DNA of 11,141 nt, taken from Hydrogenovibrio sp. UBA654 (lineage in GTDB: Bacteria > Pseudomonadota > Gammaproteobacteria > Thiomicrospirales > Thiomicrospiraceae). The DNA lies in NCBI GenBank assembly GCA_002299585.1, contig DBOE01000023.1:1-11141 (forward strand), read 5' to 3'. Numbering within the stretch: position 1 is the first letter of the stretch; every line of letters begins with the position of its first letter. Made by a program: the position numbers and the translations under genes. Below the pieces are notes generated by a model that worked only from the letters and a program-made list of their open reading frames with translations, made no database searches and was not told where the DNA came from. Positions 1 to 6,480 of the stretch are shown here, one piece after another.

Positions 1-81
1 TTGCTGGCCCTGGGCACCATTTATATTTTCTATATATGTTTTTTAAAAAATGAATCAAAACCTCACGTAAATATGTTTTAA
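1..81 (+). CDS. 3' end of an unknown membrane protein (partial)
   Basis: The first reading frame is open from base 1 to a TAA at 79-81 and encodes 26 residues: a hydrophobic stretch (LLALGTIYIFYICFLK) followed by a short polar tail. This looks like the last membrane helix and C-terminus of a protein that begins outside the window. The other two plus frames stop at about positions 44 and 51, so this frame is the longest but not by much. There is too little sequence to name a family. It lies 29 bases upstream of the RDD-family gene in the same direction, so the two could share a transcript. Confidence 0.4.
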   Translation: MLALGTIYIFYICFLKNESKPHVNMF

Positions 82-110
82 TCTAAAACAAAATTATAAG
101 GATAATAAAT

Positions 111-542
111 ATGTATGAACAAAAATACGCTGGTTTTTGGATTAGAGTAGGGGCTGCAATAATAGATAGCATCTTATTATTTATAATAATAATCCCAATT
201 CTTTATTTTATTTATGGAGGTGAGGTTTGGTTAGGCGAAGAGCTTTTCTTAGGTTTTTGGGATCTATTGTTTAACTATATATTACCCGCGATTGTAGTAA
301 TAGTTTTTTGGGTTTACAAATCAGCTACCCCAGGCAAAATGTTAACAGGGATAGTTATCGTTGATGCAAATACAGGAGAAAAACCTTCTACAGGGCAATT
401 TATTGGTAGGTATCTTGGGTATTATTTATCAGTTATTCCACTTCTACTTGGGATAATATGGGTAGTTTTTGACAAAAGAAAACAAGGCTGGCATGACAAG
501 CTAGCAGGAACCGTGGTAATAAAAAATACCCCAGACTCCTGA
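111..542 (+). CDS. RDD family integral membrane protein
   Basis: This 143-residue protein shows the RDD family pattern. An N-terminal YAGFWIRVGAAIIDS segment carries the family Arg (R12) and first Asp (D19) at the start of membrane helix 1. Helix 2 spans about residues 48-69, followed by the cytoplasmic motif ATPGKMLTGIVIVD, then helix 3 at about 101-119. The C-terminal signature FDKRKQGWHDKLAGT contains the last Asp (D129). The length is normal for single-domain members. The biochemical role of most RDD proteins is unsettled; some have been linked to ion or osmotic stress transport, and nothing here narrows it. The start is supported by AAGGAT (98-102 region) about eight bases upstream of ATG. 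The downstream gene is 121 bases away behind a possible terminator, so this is probably not in one operon with the flavoprotein cluster. Confidence 0.87.
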   Translation: MYEQKYAGFWIRVGAAIIDSILLFIIIIPILYFIYGGEVWLGEELFLGFWDLLFNYILPAIVVIVFWVYKSATPGKMLTGIVIVDANTGEKPSTGQFIGRYLGYYLSVIPLLLGIIWVVFDKRKQGWHDKLAGTVVIKNTPDS

Positions 543-608
543 AGATAGAAGCATAAAGTAATCATACTTAATCAGAGACTCTTTTAGAGCTTCCATAAGT
601 AGACACTG

Positions 609-643
609 AAAAACCGCCTGAATCAGGTTGGGGTGGGGTTTTT
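609..643 (+). terminator. possible intrinsic terminator after the RDD gene
   Basis: AAAAACC (609-615) can pair with GGTTTTT (637-643), and inside it CCTG (617-620) pairs with CAGG (624-627). The right arm ends in a run of five T. The helix is interrupted by an asymmetric G-rich internal loop (about 628-636), so it is imperfect. It lies between the RDD gene and the next start codon at 664, where a terminator would be useful. It is a weak candidate. Confidence 0.35.
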
Positions 644-663
644 GCCTTAACAATGAAGTGAAT

Positions 664-1416
664 ATGACAAAAAACAGAACCATTAGCTTAATTATTATCG
701 GTGATGAAATTCTCTCAGGAAAGCGACAGGATAAGCACTTACAACAAGCAATTAGTTTATTAAAGCCCATAGGGTTGTCTGTTGATCTTGTGAGCATGGT
801 CAGCGACAACGCAGATCTTTTGGTAGAGACATTAAAACAATCTTTTCAACAAGGTAACATTACGTTTTGTTTTGGTGGCATTGGCTCAACACCAGATGAC
901 CGTACACGACAAAGTGCGGCAAAGGCACTTGGTTTATCGGTTAAGCGTCACGCTAAAGCTGCTAAAGAAATTATAAATCAACTAGGTGACAAAGCTTATC
1001 CTTTACCAATTACCATGTCTGATTACCCTGATGGTGCGGATATGATCCCTAACTTTTATAATAATATCCCTGGTTTTTCAATTAATGAACATTATTTTAT
1101 GCCTGGCTTCCCTATTATGGCTAAAGATATGATGGAGTGGGTATTGCAGACTTATTATCAAGATTTAAGCCGTCCAACCAGTATTGAGAGGGCGATTCGA
1201 ATTGTTGATGGCAAAGAGTCCGAGTGGGTAATTTTTATGCGAGAGTTTGAACAACAATATCCAATATTGCGTATTTTTAGTTTACCTACAATTACTGAAA
1301 ACGATGGGCGTAATGTAGAGTTAGGTGTAGAAGGAATTGAACCTGTAGTTCATGACGGTTTTGCAGATATTCTTGCACATGCTAAAAAATTAAAGGCTAA
1401 TTTTGCAGAAATTTGA
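664..1416 (+). CDS. stand-alone CinA N-terminal / MoCF-type molybdopterin-binding-like protein
   Basis: This 250-residue protein matches the MoCF (MoaB/Mog-like) fold found at the N-terminus of CinA. IIGDEILSG (residues 11-19) is the usual first-strand motif (cf. GdEll.G) and GGIGSTPDDRTRQ (71-83) corresponds to the family GGlGpTxDDxT loop, with Ser in place of the usual Pro. There is no C-terminal CinA pyridine-nucleotide deamidase domain. The rest (about 170-250) is a smaller region as in other stand-alone COG1058 proteins. Family members are annotated as molybdopterin-binding or damage/competence-inducible, but the true substrate of these short forms is not established; some homologues hydrolyse nucleotide pyrophosphates. 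I chose ATG 664, preceded by GAAGTG, over an upstream in-frame TTG at 628 that would read through the possible terminator. Its stop at 1414-1416 overlaps the next gene. Confidence 0.82.
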   Translation: MTKNRTISLIIIGDEILSGKRQDKHLQQAISLLKPIGLSVDLVSMVSDNADLLVETLKQSFQQGNITFCFGGIGSTPDDRTRQSAAKALGLSVKRHAKAAKEIINQLGDKAYPLPITMSDYPDGADMIPNFYNNIPGFSINEHYFMPGFPIMAKDMMEWVLQTYYQDLSRPTSIERAIRIVDGKESEWVIFMREFEQQYPILRIFSLPTITENDGRNVELGVEGIEPVVHDGFADILAHAKKLKANFAEI

Positions 1417-2596
1417 TGTTGTTGTTTTAGGGGCAGGTGCATCAGGATTAATGTGTGCGGCACAAGCTGGTTATCGTGGTTTAAAGGTTTTGGTGATTGA
1501 TCATGCCCCTAAAATGGCAAGGAAAATTCGTATCTCTGGCGGTGGAAAAGCTAACTTCACTAATATAACGGTCTCTGCTGATAATTTTATTTGTCGTAAT
1601 CCACATTTTGTAAAAAGTGCCTTAGCGCAATATTCTTCCCAAGATTTTATTGATTTGGTTGAGCGACATGGTTTGGAATATGAACAGAGAGAACAAGGTA
1701 AGTTATTTTGTCAAAATAGTGCCAGTGATTTAATTCAAATATTGCGAACAGAGTGTAATTGGGCAGGTTGTTATTTCTGGTTAAATACAACTTTTCAAGC
1801 AGTCATTTTTGAAAATAAACAATACCAGCTTAGTACTTCAAGGGGATTGGTTTTAGCCGAGAACTTGGTGGTTGCGACGGGAGGCTTATCCTTTCCAAAA
1901 CTAAAATCCACCAATGTAGGTTATAGCCTCGCAAAACAATTTGGATTACCTGTTGTGCCAGCCTCAGCAGGCTTAGTGCCATTAAATTTTAAAGATAAAT
2001 ATTTAGCCCTTTGTCAGCATTTGTCAGGGATTGCGTTAAATGTGAAGGTCTCGGTTGTGAACAAGCCCGAACCTAGTTTTACAGAAGCCATGTTGTTTAC
2101 TCATCAAGGCTTGAGTGGGCCAGCCATTTTACAAATATCAAACTATTGGCAACTGGGTGAAGGGCTTGAAATTAACCTCTTACCTCAGTTGAATGTTGAG
2201 GCTGAATTACTTCAGTTAAAAGCACAAAATAGCCCTTTAAGCCGATGGTTAAAAGAACAGTTTCCTAAAAATTTCTATCAAAGTTGGTTAGAGCTTTATC
2301 CAATGGAAGCTAGCTTAGCAAATGTTTCGCATGAAACCGTTAAGCAATATGCAAAGAAGTTAACCCAGTGGCAACTTTATCCATCAGCCAAAGCAGGATA
2401 TGATAAAGCAGAGGTAACGCTTGGGGGTGTTGATACAGATCATTTACAATCAAAAGACGGACAAGTTAAAAACCAAAAAGGTCTGTACTTTATTGGAGAA
2501 GTCGTTGATGTAACTGGTCACCTAGGTGGGTATAATTTCCAGTGGGCATGGTCATCTGCCTACACTTGCGGTACACATATACAGGGTAAAAAATGA
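1403..2596 (+). CDS. YhiN/HI0933-family FAD-dependent oxidoreductase-like flavoprotein
   Basis: This 397-residue protein belongs to the HI0933/YhiN (BaiN-like) flavoprotein family. The N-terminus has the Rossmann dinucleotide-binding motif VVVLGAGASGL (GAGASG at 10-15) followed by the family hallmark RKIRISGGGKANFTN (40-54). VATGGLSFPK near 157-166, a FTHQGLSGPAILQIS motif in the middle, and the FAD-closing C-terminal block FIGEVVDVTGHLGGYNFQWA (about 363-382) complete the picture; length is typical. The physiological substrate of YhiN proteins is unknown. The start is a TTG at 1403, preceded by AAAGG with six bases spacing and overlapping the previous gene by 14 bases. The first in-frame ATG would delete most of the dinucleotide-binding loop, so TTG is strongly preferred. 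Overlap on both sides implies co-transcription and translational coupling with its neighbours. Confidence 0.9.
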   Translation: MQKFDVVVLGAGASGLMCAAQAGYRGLKVLVIDHAPKMARKIRISGGGKANFTNITVSADNFICRNPHFVKSALAQYSSQDFIDLVERHGLEYEQREQGKLFCQNSASDLIQILRTECNWAGCYFWLNTTFQAVIFENKQYQLSTSRGLVLAENLVVATGGLSFPKLKSTNVGYSLAKQFGLPVVPASAGLVPLNFKDKYLALCQHLSGIALNVKVSVVNKPEPSFTEAMLFTHQGLSGPAILQISNYWQLGEGLEINLLPQLNVEAELLQLKAQNSPLSRWLKEQFPKNFYQSWLELYPMEASLANVSHETVKQYAKKLTQWQLYPSAKAGYDKAEVTLGGVDTDHLQSKDGQVKNQKGLYFIGEVVDVTGHLGGYNFQWAWSSAYTCGTHIQGKK

Positions 2597-3042
2597 ACTT
2601 ATTAAATTTAGACGAAAACACCAGAGAAGCCTTTTCTAAAATGGTACAAACTTTAATTCAAAAACATAAAATTCAGCCTGTTGATATTTTTATGAATGTG
2701 TTAGAAAGCCAAGAAGCACCTGAAATGAACTACTGGATGACAAAAGTACTCGTGCAAGAACATTTTGTTTCAGCACAAAAAGAAATTGCTAAAGATGAAG
2801 CGGATGAAAGTGTTAAACCACTACAAGCCGCATGCTTGTTGCAAAATGTCGGCATGGTTGCCGCTCTGTTAGAGCTAAATGCCTTTACAGGCGGAATGGC
2901 AGACAAAGATTTTCAATTAGCCGCACGTATCTCCTCAAAACACGAAGATGAAGCATTAATGGGGTTATTAATGCGTTACGCACAAGAACTCGGTAACCTT
3001 GAAATCATGATGAAAGCACTACAAAACTCCCCGATTCAATAA
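2593..3042 (+). CDS. hypothetical helical cytoplasmic protein
   Basis: I do not recognise this 149-residue protein. It has no signal peptide, membrane segment or cysteine-rich motif apart from one Cys. The sequence is Met-, Leu-, Ala- and Glu-rich and reads as mostly amphipathic helices. The second half (AACLLQNVGMVAALLELNAF, then SSKHEDEALMGLLMRYAQEL) has a spacing that could suggest short helical repeats, though no TPR or ankyrin consensus is clear. Its ATG overlaps the stop of the flavoprotein gene as ATGA, so it is almost certainly translated from the same message. That coupling suggests a role linked to the flavoprotein, but this is inference. The gene ends 21 bases from a convergent gene, with no obvious terminator between. 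Confidence 0.75.
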   Translation: MNLLNLDENTREAFSKMVQTLIQKHKIQPVDIFMNVLESQEAPEMNYWMTKVLVQEHFVSAQKEIAKDEADESVKPLQAACLLQNVGMVAALLELNAFTGGMADKDFQLAARISSKHEDEALMGLLMRYAQELGNLEIMMKALQNSPIQ

Positions 3043-3063
3043 AAAATCACCAAGGGGGCTAGA

Positions 3064-3255
3064 TTATTTTCTTTTTTGTAACAGCTTTTGGGTAAACCAG
3101 TAAGAAAGCCATAAGGCAGGGGTTATAATTACAAAGCTATAGAGCATAGCTAATAAACTAGTTAGCATGTTTTCGCCTTGAAAATTTACAACTACTCCAG
3201 CCACTAGGGTAATAATTACACTATTATGAATTGCTCTTTTTAGTTCTTTTGGCAC
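3064..3255 (-). CDS. small inner-membrane protein, two predicted helices
   Basis: This 63-residue protein has a charged N-terminus (MPKELKRA), a hydrophobic segment (about 12-25, VIITLVAGVVV), a short polar loop (FQGEN), a second hydrophobic segment (about 31-54) and a basic tail (QKLLQKRK). The outline resembles small two-helix families such as DUF2798, but I cannot assign it firmly. The start is GTG; a very strong AAGGAGG (minus strand, positions 3266-3272) lies ten bases upstream and overlaps the stop codon of the rhodanese gene. The next in-frame ATG would remove the first helix. The perfect ribosome site and the 15-base gap make this a convincing gene and the last member of the DUF1841-rhodanese operon. 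Confidence 0.7.
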   Translation of the reverse strand: MPKELKRAIHNSVIITLVAGVVVNFQGENMLTSLLAMLYSFVIITPALWLSYWFTQKLLQKRK

Positions 3256-3265
3256 TTAATCAGAG

Positions 3266-3272
3266 CCTCCTT
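3266..3272 (-). promoter_or_regulatory. strong Shine-Dalgarno deciding a GTG start
   Basis: On the minus strand the bases read AAGGAGG, ten bases before the GTG at 3253-3255. The site overlaps the TAA of the upstream rhodanese gene, so ribosomes ending there would be placed directly on it. It is the best Shine-Dalgarno sequence I noticed in the window and the main evidence that the 63-residue frame is translated. Confidence 0.75.
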
Positions 3273-4155
3273 AAGGTTTCATACCTATTTTTAATGGGTT
3301 ATTTGCGGATAATTCCCATTCTTGCATGGAAGCATCATAAAGTTTTATGTTTTTAAAACCTTTGCTTTTTAATAGAGTGAATACTCTGGAGGCTCTATGC
3401 CCAGAGTTACAGTAGGCAATTATTTGTTTGTTTTTATCGGTTATTTTTAGGGAGTTTAAAAAAATAGTTATTTTTTGATCATTTTTTTGGCGAAAACCAT
3501 TTTTAATATCAACAGCAACCTCCCACGGAAAAAATATGGCAGTTGGAATATGCCCTGTTTGTCGGGTTTTATTTTTAGGGTTGCCAAAATATTCTGCTTT
3601 GCTTCTAGTGTCTAATAAAATAGTGTTTTTATCATTAATTGACGCAAAAACCTCTTCTTTATTAGCAGTATATTTATCGGTAAAATCAGCTTTGTTTATT
3701 TTGTAGTTAGTTTTTTTATAGTTAGTTTTTTCTTGTGTTACTGGGTAGCTTGCTAAAACCCATGAAATTAGACCTCCATCAAGCATAGATACTTTTGGGT
3801 GGTTTAGCTTCATTAGTTCCCAATATAAGCGACTAGAATTAAGATTACCCATGTTGTCGTATATAACTAGGTGATCTTGTTGATTGATTCCTAATTGCGA
3901 AAGAATTTTTTGCATATGTTTTGTACCACCACTCAGGGCAAGACCATCTTGTGGTTTTATTAACCATTGGTAATTTACATAAATAGCATTTGGCAGGTGA
4001 AATTGTTGATATTGAGCTTGATCACTTAAGTCAATTAATACTACTTTTGCTAGATTTTCTTTTAGCCACTGTGGAGAAACAAGTGTAGGTGATTTGGCTA
4101 ATACTAGCGTTGAGTTTATTATAATTATGCTGAAAATAGCTACTATTAGTTTCAT
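3271..4155 (-). CDS. exported two-domain rhodanese (thiosulfate/3-mercaptopyruvate sulfurtransferase family)
   Basis: Rhodaneses move a sulfane sulfur from thiosulfate or mercaptopyruvate to an acceptor through a cysteine persulfide. The 294-residue protein begins with a Sec signal peptide (MKLIVAIFSIIIINSTLVLA, probable cleavage after residue 20), so the enzyme should act in the periplasm. The N-terminal rhodanese domain (about 24-138) has VLIDLSD, HLPNAIYV and VIYDNMGNLNSSRLYW; D100 occupies the catalytic position, the usual inactive state of this domain. The C-terminal domain (about 165-285) has ILLDTRSKAEYFG, GHIPTAIFFPW and the active loop YCNSGHRAS, with the catalytic Cys at 249. A short tandem KTNYKKTNYK lies in the linker (143-152). 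The CxSGxR-type loop fits thiosulfate better than the CG(S)GVT loop of mercaptopyruvate enzymes, but substrate cannot be fixed. The start follows AAGGAT by six bases and is 3 bases past the DUF1841 stop. Confidence 0.88.
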   Translation of the reverse strand: MKLIVAIFSIIIINSTLVLAKSPTLVSPQWLKENLAKVVLIDLSDQAQYQQFHLPNAIYVNYQWLIKPQDGLALSGGTKHMQKILSQLGINQQDHLVIYDNMGNLNSSRLYWELMKLNHPKVSMLDGGLISWVLASYPVTQEKTNYKKTNYKINKADFTDKYTANKEEVFASINDKNTILLDTRSKAEYFGNPKNKTRQTGHIPTAIFFPWEVAVDIKNGFRQKNDQKITIFLNSLKITDKNKQIIAYCNSGHRASRVFTLLKSKGFKNIKLYDASMQEWELSANNPLKIGMKP

Positions 4156-4158
4156 AAT

Positions 4159-4590
4159 TTAATCCTTAATTAGACTTTTTAAACATTGTAAATACTGTTG
4201 TTCATCTGGTTCAAGTTGGTTTTTTTGGGCAATCCATAGAGATTCAGCAAGGCAGTCCATCATGGCATGTTCAGTTTTTGTGATGCTTTTAAGTTGTTCG
4301 CCTAATTGTTGGTAGATAGTCTGAATGCCAGCAGGTCTATCAAGAGAAACTTGTTCTTGTAAACCTAGGTGCATTCCCATGTGTAAAAAAGGGTTAGTTT
4401 CGCCCATTTCGGGCAAGTATTCGTTGCCTAAACGATGCTGGTTATCTAACATAGCATGATATTCTGGGTGCATATCTATAACCCTAGCAATCATCTCTTC
4501 TATGGCTTCAAGTGGTTGGTTATTTTTTGCTTTTTGCCAAACATCTACATATACTTGGCGTAATTTATCTCTTTCGGAGCTATAAAACAT
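4159..4590 (-). CDS. DUF1841 family protein
   Basis: This 143-residue soluble protein matches DUF1841 along its whole length. It has the N-terminal MF(Y/G)xSERDKLRQVYVDVW block, MHPEYHAML (40-48), the very conserved GETNPFLHMGMHLGLQEQVSLDRP region (63-86), and a C-terminal HAMMDCLAESLWIAQKNQLEPDEQQYL. The clustered His residues (H41, H45, H70, H74, and the later H of TEHAMMD) could suggest metal binding, but the family has no proven function and this is inference. It is the first gene of a minus-strand operon with the exported rhodanese and a small membrane protein. The 80-base AT-rich space upstream, shared with the divergent gene at 4671, contains TATAAT-like sequence on the minus strand at 4647-4652, a possible -10 element. 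Confidence 0.9.
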   Translation of the reverse strand: MFYSSERDKLRQVYVDVWQKAKNNQPLEAIEEMIARVIDMHPEYHAMLDNQHRLGNEYLPEMGETNPFLHMGMHLGLQEQVSLDRPAGIQTIYQQLGEQLKSITKTEHAMMDCLAESLWIAQKNQLEPDEQQYLQCLKSLIKD

Positions 4591-4670
4591 AAATTTTATT
4601 TACCTTTACTTTATTTATTTTTAATTTTTGGTGGTAAACTATTTATATTATATGAGGAGAAAGTTGAAAA

Positions 4671-5087
4671 ATGAATTTATATAAATATATTCTTATGTTT
4701 ATTTTTTCTATGCAAGTCGTTAATGCTGGTGATTTAGATAAAGAAAAACTACATACTACTTTAATAACCACAGCAATTCATTTTGATGTATTTAATCAAA
4801 AATGTCGTGGGGTTAGTTTGGCAAAAAAAATAGCCAAGGTAAATCGTTTATTTTTAAGTAAATATGACTTTACGGTAAATAATTATATTGAAACCTATTT
4901 AAGCCAAGACCCTAGAGTGGCAAAAAGCCAATTAAGAAAACAAATGTTAAATAAAATCATTGAAACAGGCGGTTGTAAGCAATTAAGGCAAAAAAGAGCT
5001 GGTAAAAAGTTTAAAAAAGATTATAGAAAATATTTTAAGCAGGTTGAACAATCGTCGTGGATACCAAAAGTAACTAGGACAAGATGA
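4671..5087 (+). CDS. small secreted basic protein, unknown function
   Basis: I do not recognise this 138-residue protein. It starts with a Sec signal peptide (MNLYKYILMFIFSMQVVNA, likely cleavage before GD at 20). The mature part is about 119 residues, helical in appearance, with two cysteines (QKCRG and GGCKQ) that could form one disulfide in the periplasm. The C-terminal part is strongly basic (QLRQKRAGKKFKKDYRKYFKQ). A GAGGAGA ribosome site sits ten bases before ATG. Its TGA overlaps the glycerate kinase ATG (ATGA), so the two are translated from one message even though one product is exported and the other cytoplasmic. No lipobox or membrane anchor is visible beyond the signal. Confidence 0.75.
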   Translation: MNLYKYILMFIFSMQVVNAGDLDKEKLHTTLITTAIHFDVFNQKCRGVSLAKKIAKVNRLFLSKYDFTVNNYIETYLSQDPRVAKSQLRKQMLNKIIETGGCKQLRQKRAGKKFKKDYRKYFKQVEQSSWIPKVTRTR

Positions 5088-6214
5088 AAATATTAATTTC
5101 ACCTGATTCCTTTAAAGAAAGCCTAGGAGCAGAAGAATTTTGTCAAGTTGCCAGTCAAGCAATTAAATCTATCTCTCCAGAGATAGAAATAACCCAAATG
5201 CCTATGTCAGATGGTGGTGAAGGCATGGTTGATTCTTTGCTAATCCTACCAAATTCAAAAAAAATTAACCTATCTTCAACCAACCCGATTGGTAAACCGA
5301 TTAATTGTTATTACAATTATATAGAAACTACTAAAACAGCTATTATTGAAATGGCATCGGCTTCGGGATTAATGTTGCTTAATGACTTTGAAAAGAATGC
5401 CTTGCAAACTAGTACAATTGGTACAGGTAAGATAATTCAGCACGCTCTAAATAAAGGGGCAAAAAAGTTAATTATTGGATTAGGAGGTAGTGCAACTACT
5501 GATGCAGGGATTGGTTGTTTAGCCAAATTAGGATTTAAGTTTTTAAATGCCCAAGGTAAATCGGTATCTCTTGATGGAGCTGGTCTTAAAAGTATACATA
5601 AAATAATTATGCCAGAGACTGATTATTCAGAGTTTGATATTCAAGTTGCTAGTGATGTTAATAACCTGCTTTATGGGCGGCAAGGATCAGCCTATATTTT
5701 TGCTCCACAAAAGGGAGCTAGTGGAGCAGAGGTAAGGCAGTTAGATGATGGGTTAAAGAACTTCGCAACAGTAGTAAAAAGAGATTTAGGCATAGACCTG
5801 GCAGAAGTAGTAGGAGCAGGAGCGGGGGGAGGAATGGGAGCTGGTTTATTGTTAATGGGCGCGAAGTCAAAATCTGGTTTTAAAATAATTAGTGATTTAA
5901 TAGGTTTTGAGAAGTTATTTAAAAAGTATCAATTTGATTTAGTGATAACAGGGGAGGGCAAGTTAGACCAGCAGAGTTTAAATGGAAAAGTTCCAATAGA
6001 AGTTGCAAAGATAGCCAAAAGGCATAAAGTGGCAACGCTAGGTGTTTTTGGCATGATAGATATGGAAAATAAACTAGCATATGAACATGGTTTCGATGCG
6101 ATATTTAGCATAACCAATCAACCAATAACTCTTAAACAAAGTCAAAAACAAGCTAAAGAGTTACTTTATAAGCAAGTGCAAAATTTAATTAGGTTTAAAT
6201 ACCATAGTATTTAG
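5084..6214 (+). CDS. glycerate kinase (GlxK/GarK family)
   Basis: This enzyme phosphorylates D-glycerate with ATP; bacterial members of this family mostly give 2-phosphoglycerate, feeding glycolysis from glyoxylate, glucarate or serine breakdown. The 376 residues match the usual length (E. coli enzymes are about 380). Family motifs appear in order: ISPDSFKESLGA (5-16), PMSDGGEGMVDSL (40-52), IEMASASGL (88-96), IGLGGSATTDAGIG (131-144), ASDVNNLLYG (189-198), the glycine loop GAGAGGGMGAG (244-254) and VITGEGKLDQQSLNGK (287-302). All look intact. The start codon overlaps the stop of the secreted-protein gene and has AGGA a few bases upstream. No glyoxylate or tartronate-semialdehyde genes are adjacent, so the source of glycerate is not shown here. 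It ends at TAG 6212-6214, at the edge of the transposon remnant. Confidence 0.94.
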   Translation: MKILISPDSFKESLGAEEFCQVASQAIKSISPEIEITQMPMSDGGEGMVDSLLILPNSKKINLSSTNPIGKPINCYYNYIETTKTAIIEMASASGLMLLNDFEKNALQTSTIGTGKIIQHALNKGAKKLIIGLGGSATTDAGIGCLAKLGFKFLNAQGKSVSLDGAGLKSIHKIIMPETDYSEFDIQVASDVNNLLYGRQGSAYIFAPQKGASGAEVRQLDDGLKNFATVVKRDLGIDLAEVVGAGAGGGMGAGLLLMGAKSKSGFKIISDLIGFEKLFKKYQFDLVITGEGKLDQQSLNGKVPIEVAKIAKRHKVATLGVFGMIDMENKLAYEHGFDAIFSITNQPITLKQSQKQAKELLYKQVQNLIRFKYHSI

Positions 6215-6257
6215 GGGCGATGAGCCTGTCCCACATTCTGTGTAAACGCCCTTTTTT
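6214..6257 (+). terminator. possible intrinsic terminator of the glycerate kinase gene, built on an IS end
   Basis: GGGGCG (6214-6219) can pair with CGCCCT (6247-6252, one G-U), followed by a run of T to 6257. Inside the 27-base loop CACA pairs with TGTG around TTC. The arms flank the sequence that looks like the IS256-type terminal repeat, so an IS end may now serve as the terminator. The outer stem is only six pairs and the loop long, so strength is uncertain. A separate perfect AT-rich inverted repeat, AAATAC-CATA-GTATTT (6197-6212), overlaps the stop codon. Confidence 0.4.
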
Positions 6258-6475
6258 CTAAACGAAATCTTTCGGGAGTTCTTCATGGAGAATCATAAAC
6301 TGATTCATCGCAGAATTAAAGTCCCTAATTGGTAATGTCCATTTTTTATACGTCGACTCAATAGCCAAAAAGATAATTTTGTAAGCCGACATATAATGCC
6401 CAAATATCTTTCTATTGCGAGTCGATTTTCGAATCACTGAATTAAGTTATTCAAACTTGCATCATATTCTAACAT
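6225..6475 (-). pseudogene. degraded 3' end of an IS256-family transposase with one IS end
   Basis: On the minus strand, 6446 down to 6258 is open and reads 62 residues beginning LNSVIRKSTRNRKIF, continuing KKWTLPIRDFNSAMNQF and ending at TAG. This is the C-terminal end of IS256-family (Mutator-type) transposases, whose consensus there is roughly NAIE-S-LNS-xIRK ... SALK-xx-LAI ... KKWTMPIRNW. Directly upstream the match continues in broken form: the expected GAATCA codons read GAATAA (a stop) and two extra bases shift the frame near 6455. The catalytic residues and all the N-terminal part are missing. Downstream of the stop, GAGCCTGTCCCACATTCTG then GTGTAAA (about 6222-6246 on the plus strand) resembles an IS256-type terminal inverted repeat. 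No second end is visible. The scar fills the gap between two convergent genes and no function is expected. Confidence 0.8.
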
Positions 6476-6480
6476 GATTT

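Noticed and set aside
556..570. Short inverted repeat AAGTA-ATCA-TACTT as an operator
   Set aside because: Five AT-rich pairs are expected by chance in this composition and no regulator is linked.
501..809. Minus-strand open frame of 102 codons
   Set aside because: It covers the intergenic gap and the start of the CinA-N-like gene in antisense, has no family resemblance and no good ribosome site.
3715..3735. Tandem repeat in the rhodanese gene as a CRISPR-like or regulatory repeat
   Set aside because: It is two copies of a short in-frame unit in the interdomain linker (KTNYKKTNYK), with no further copies.
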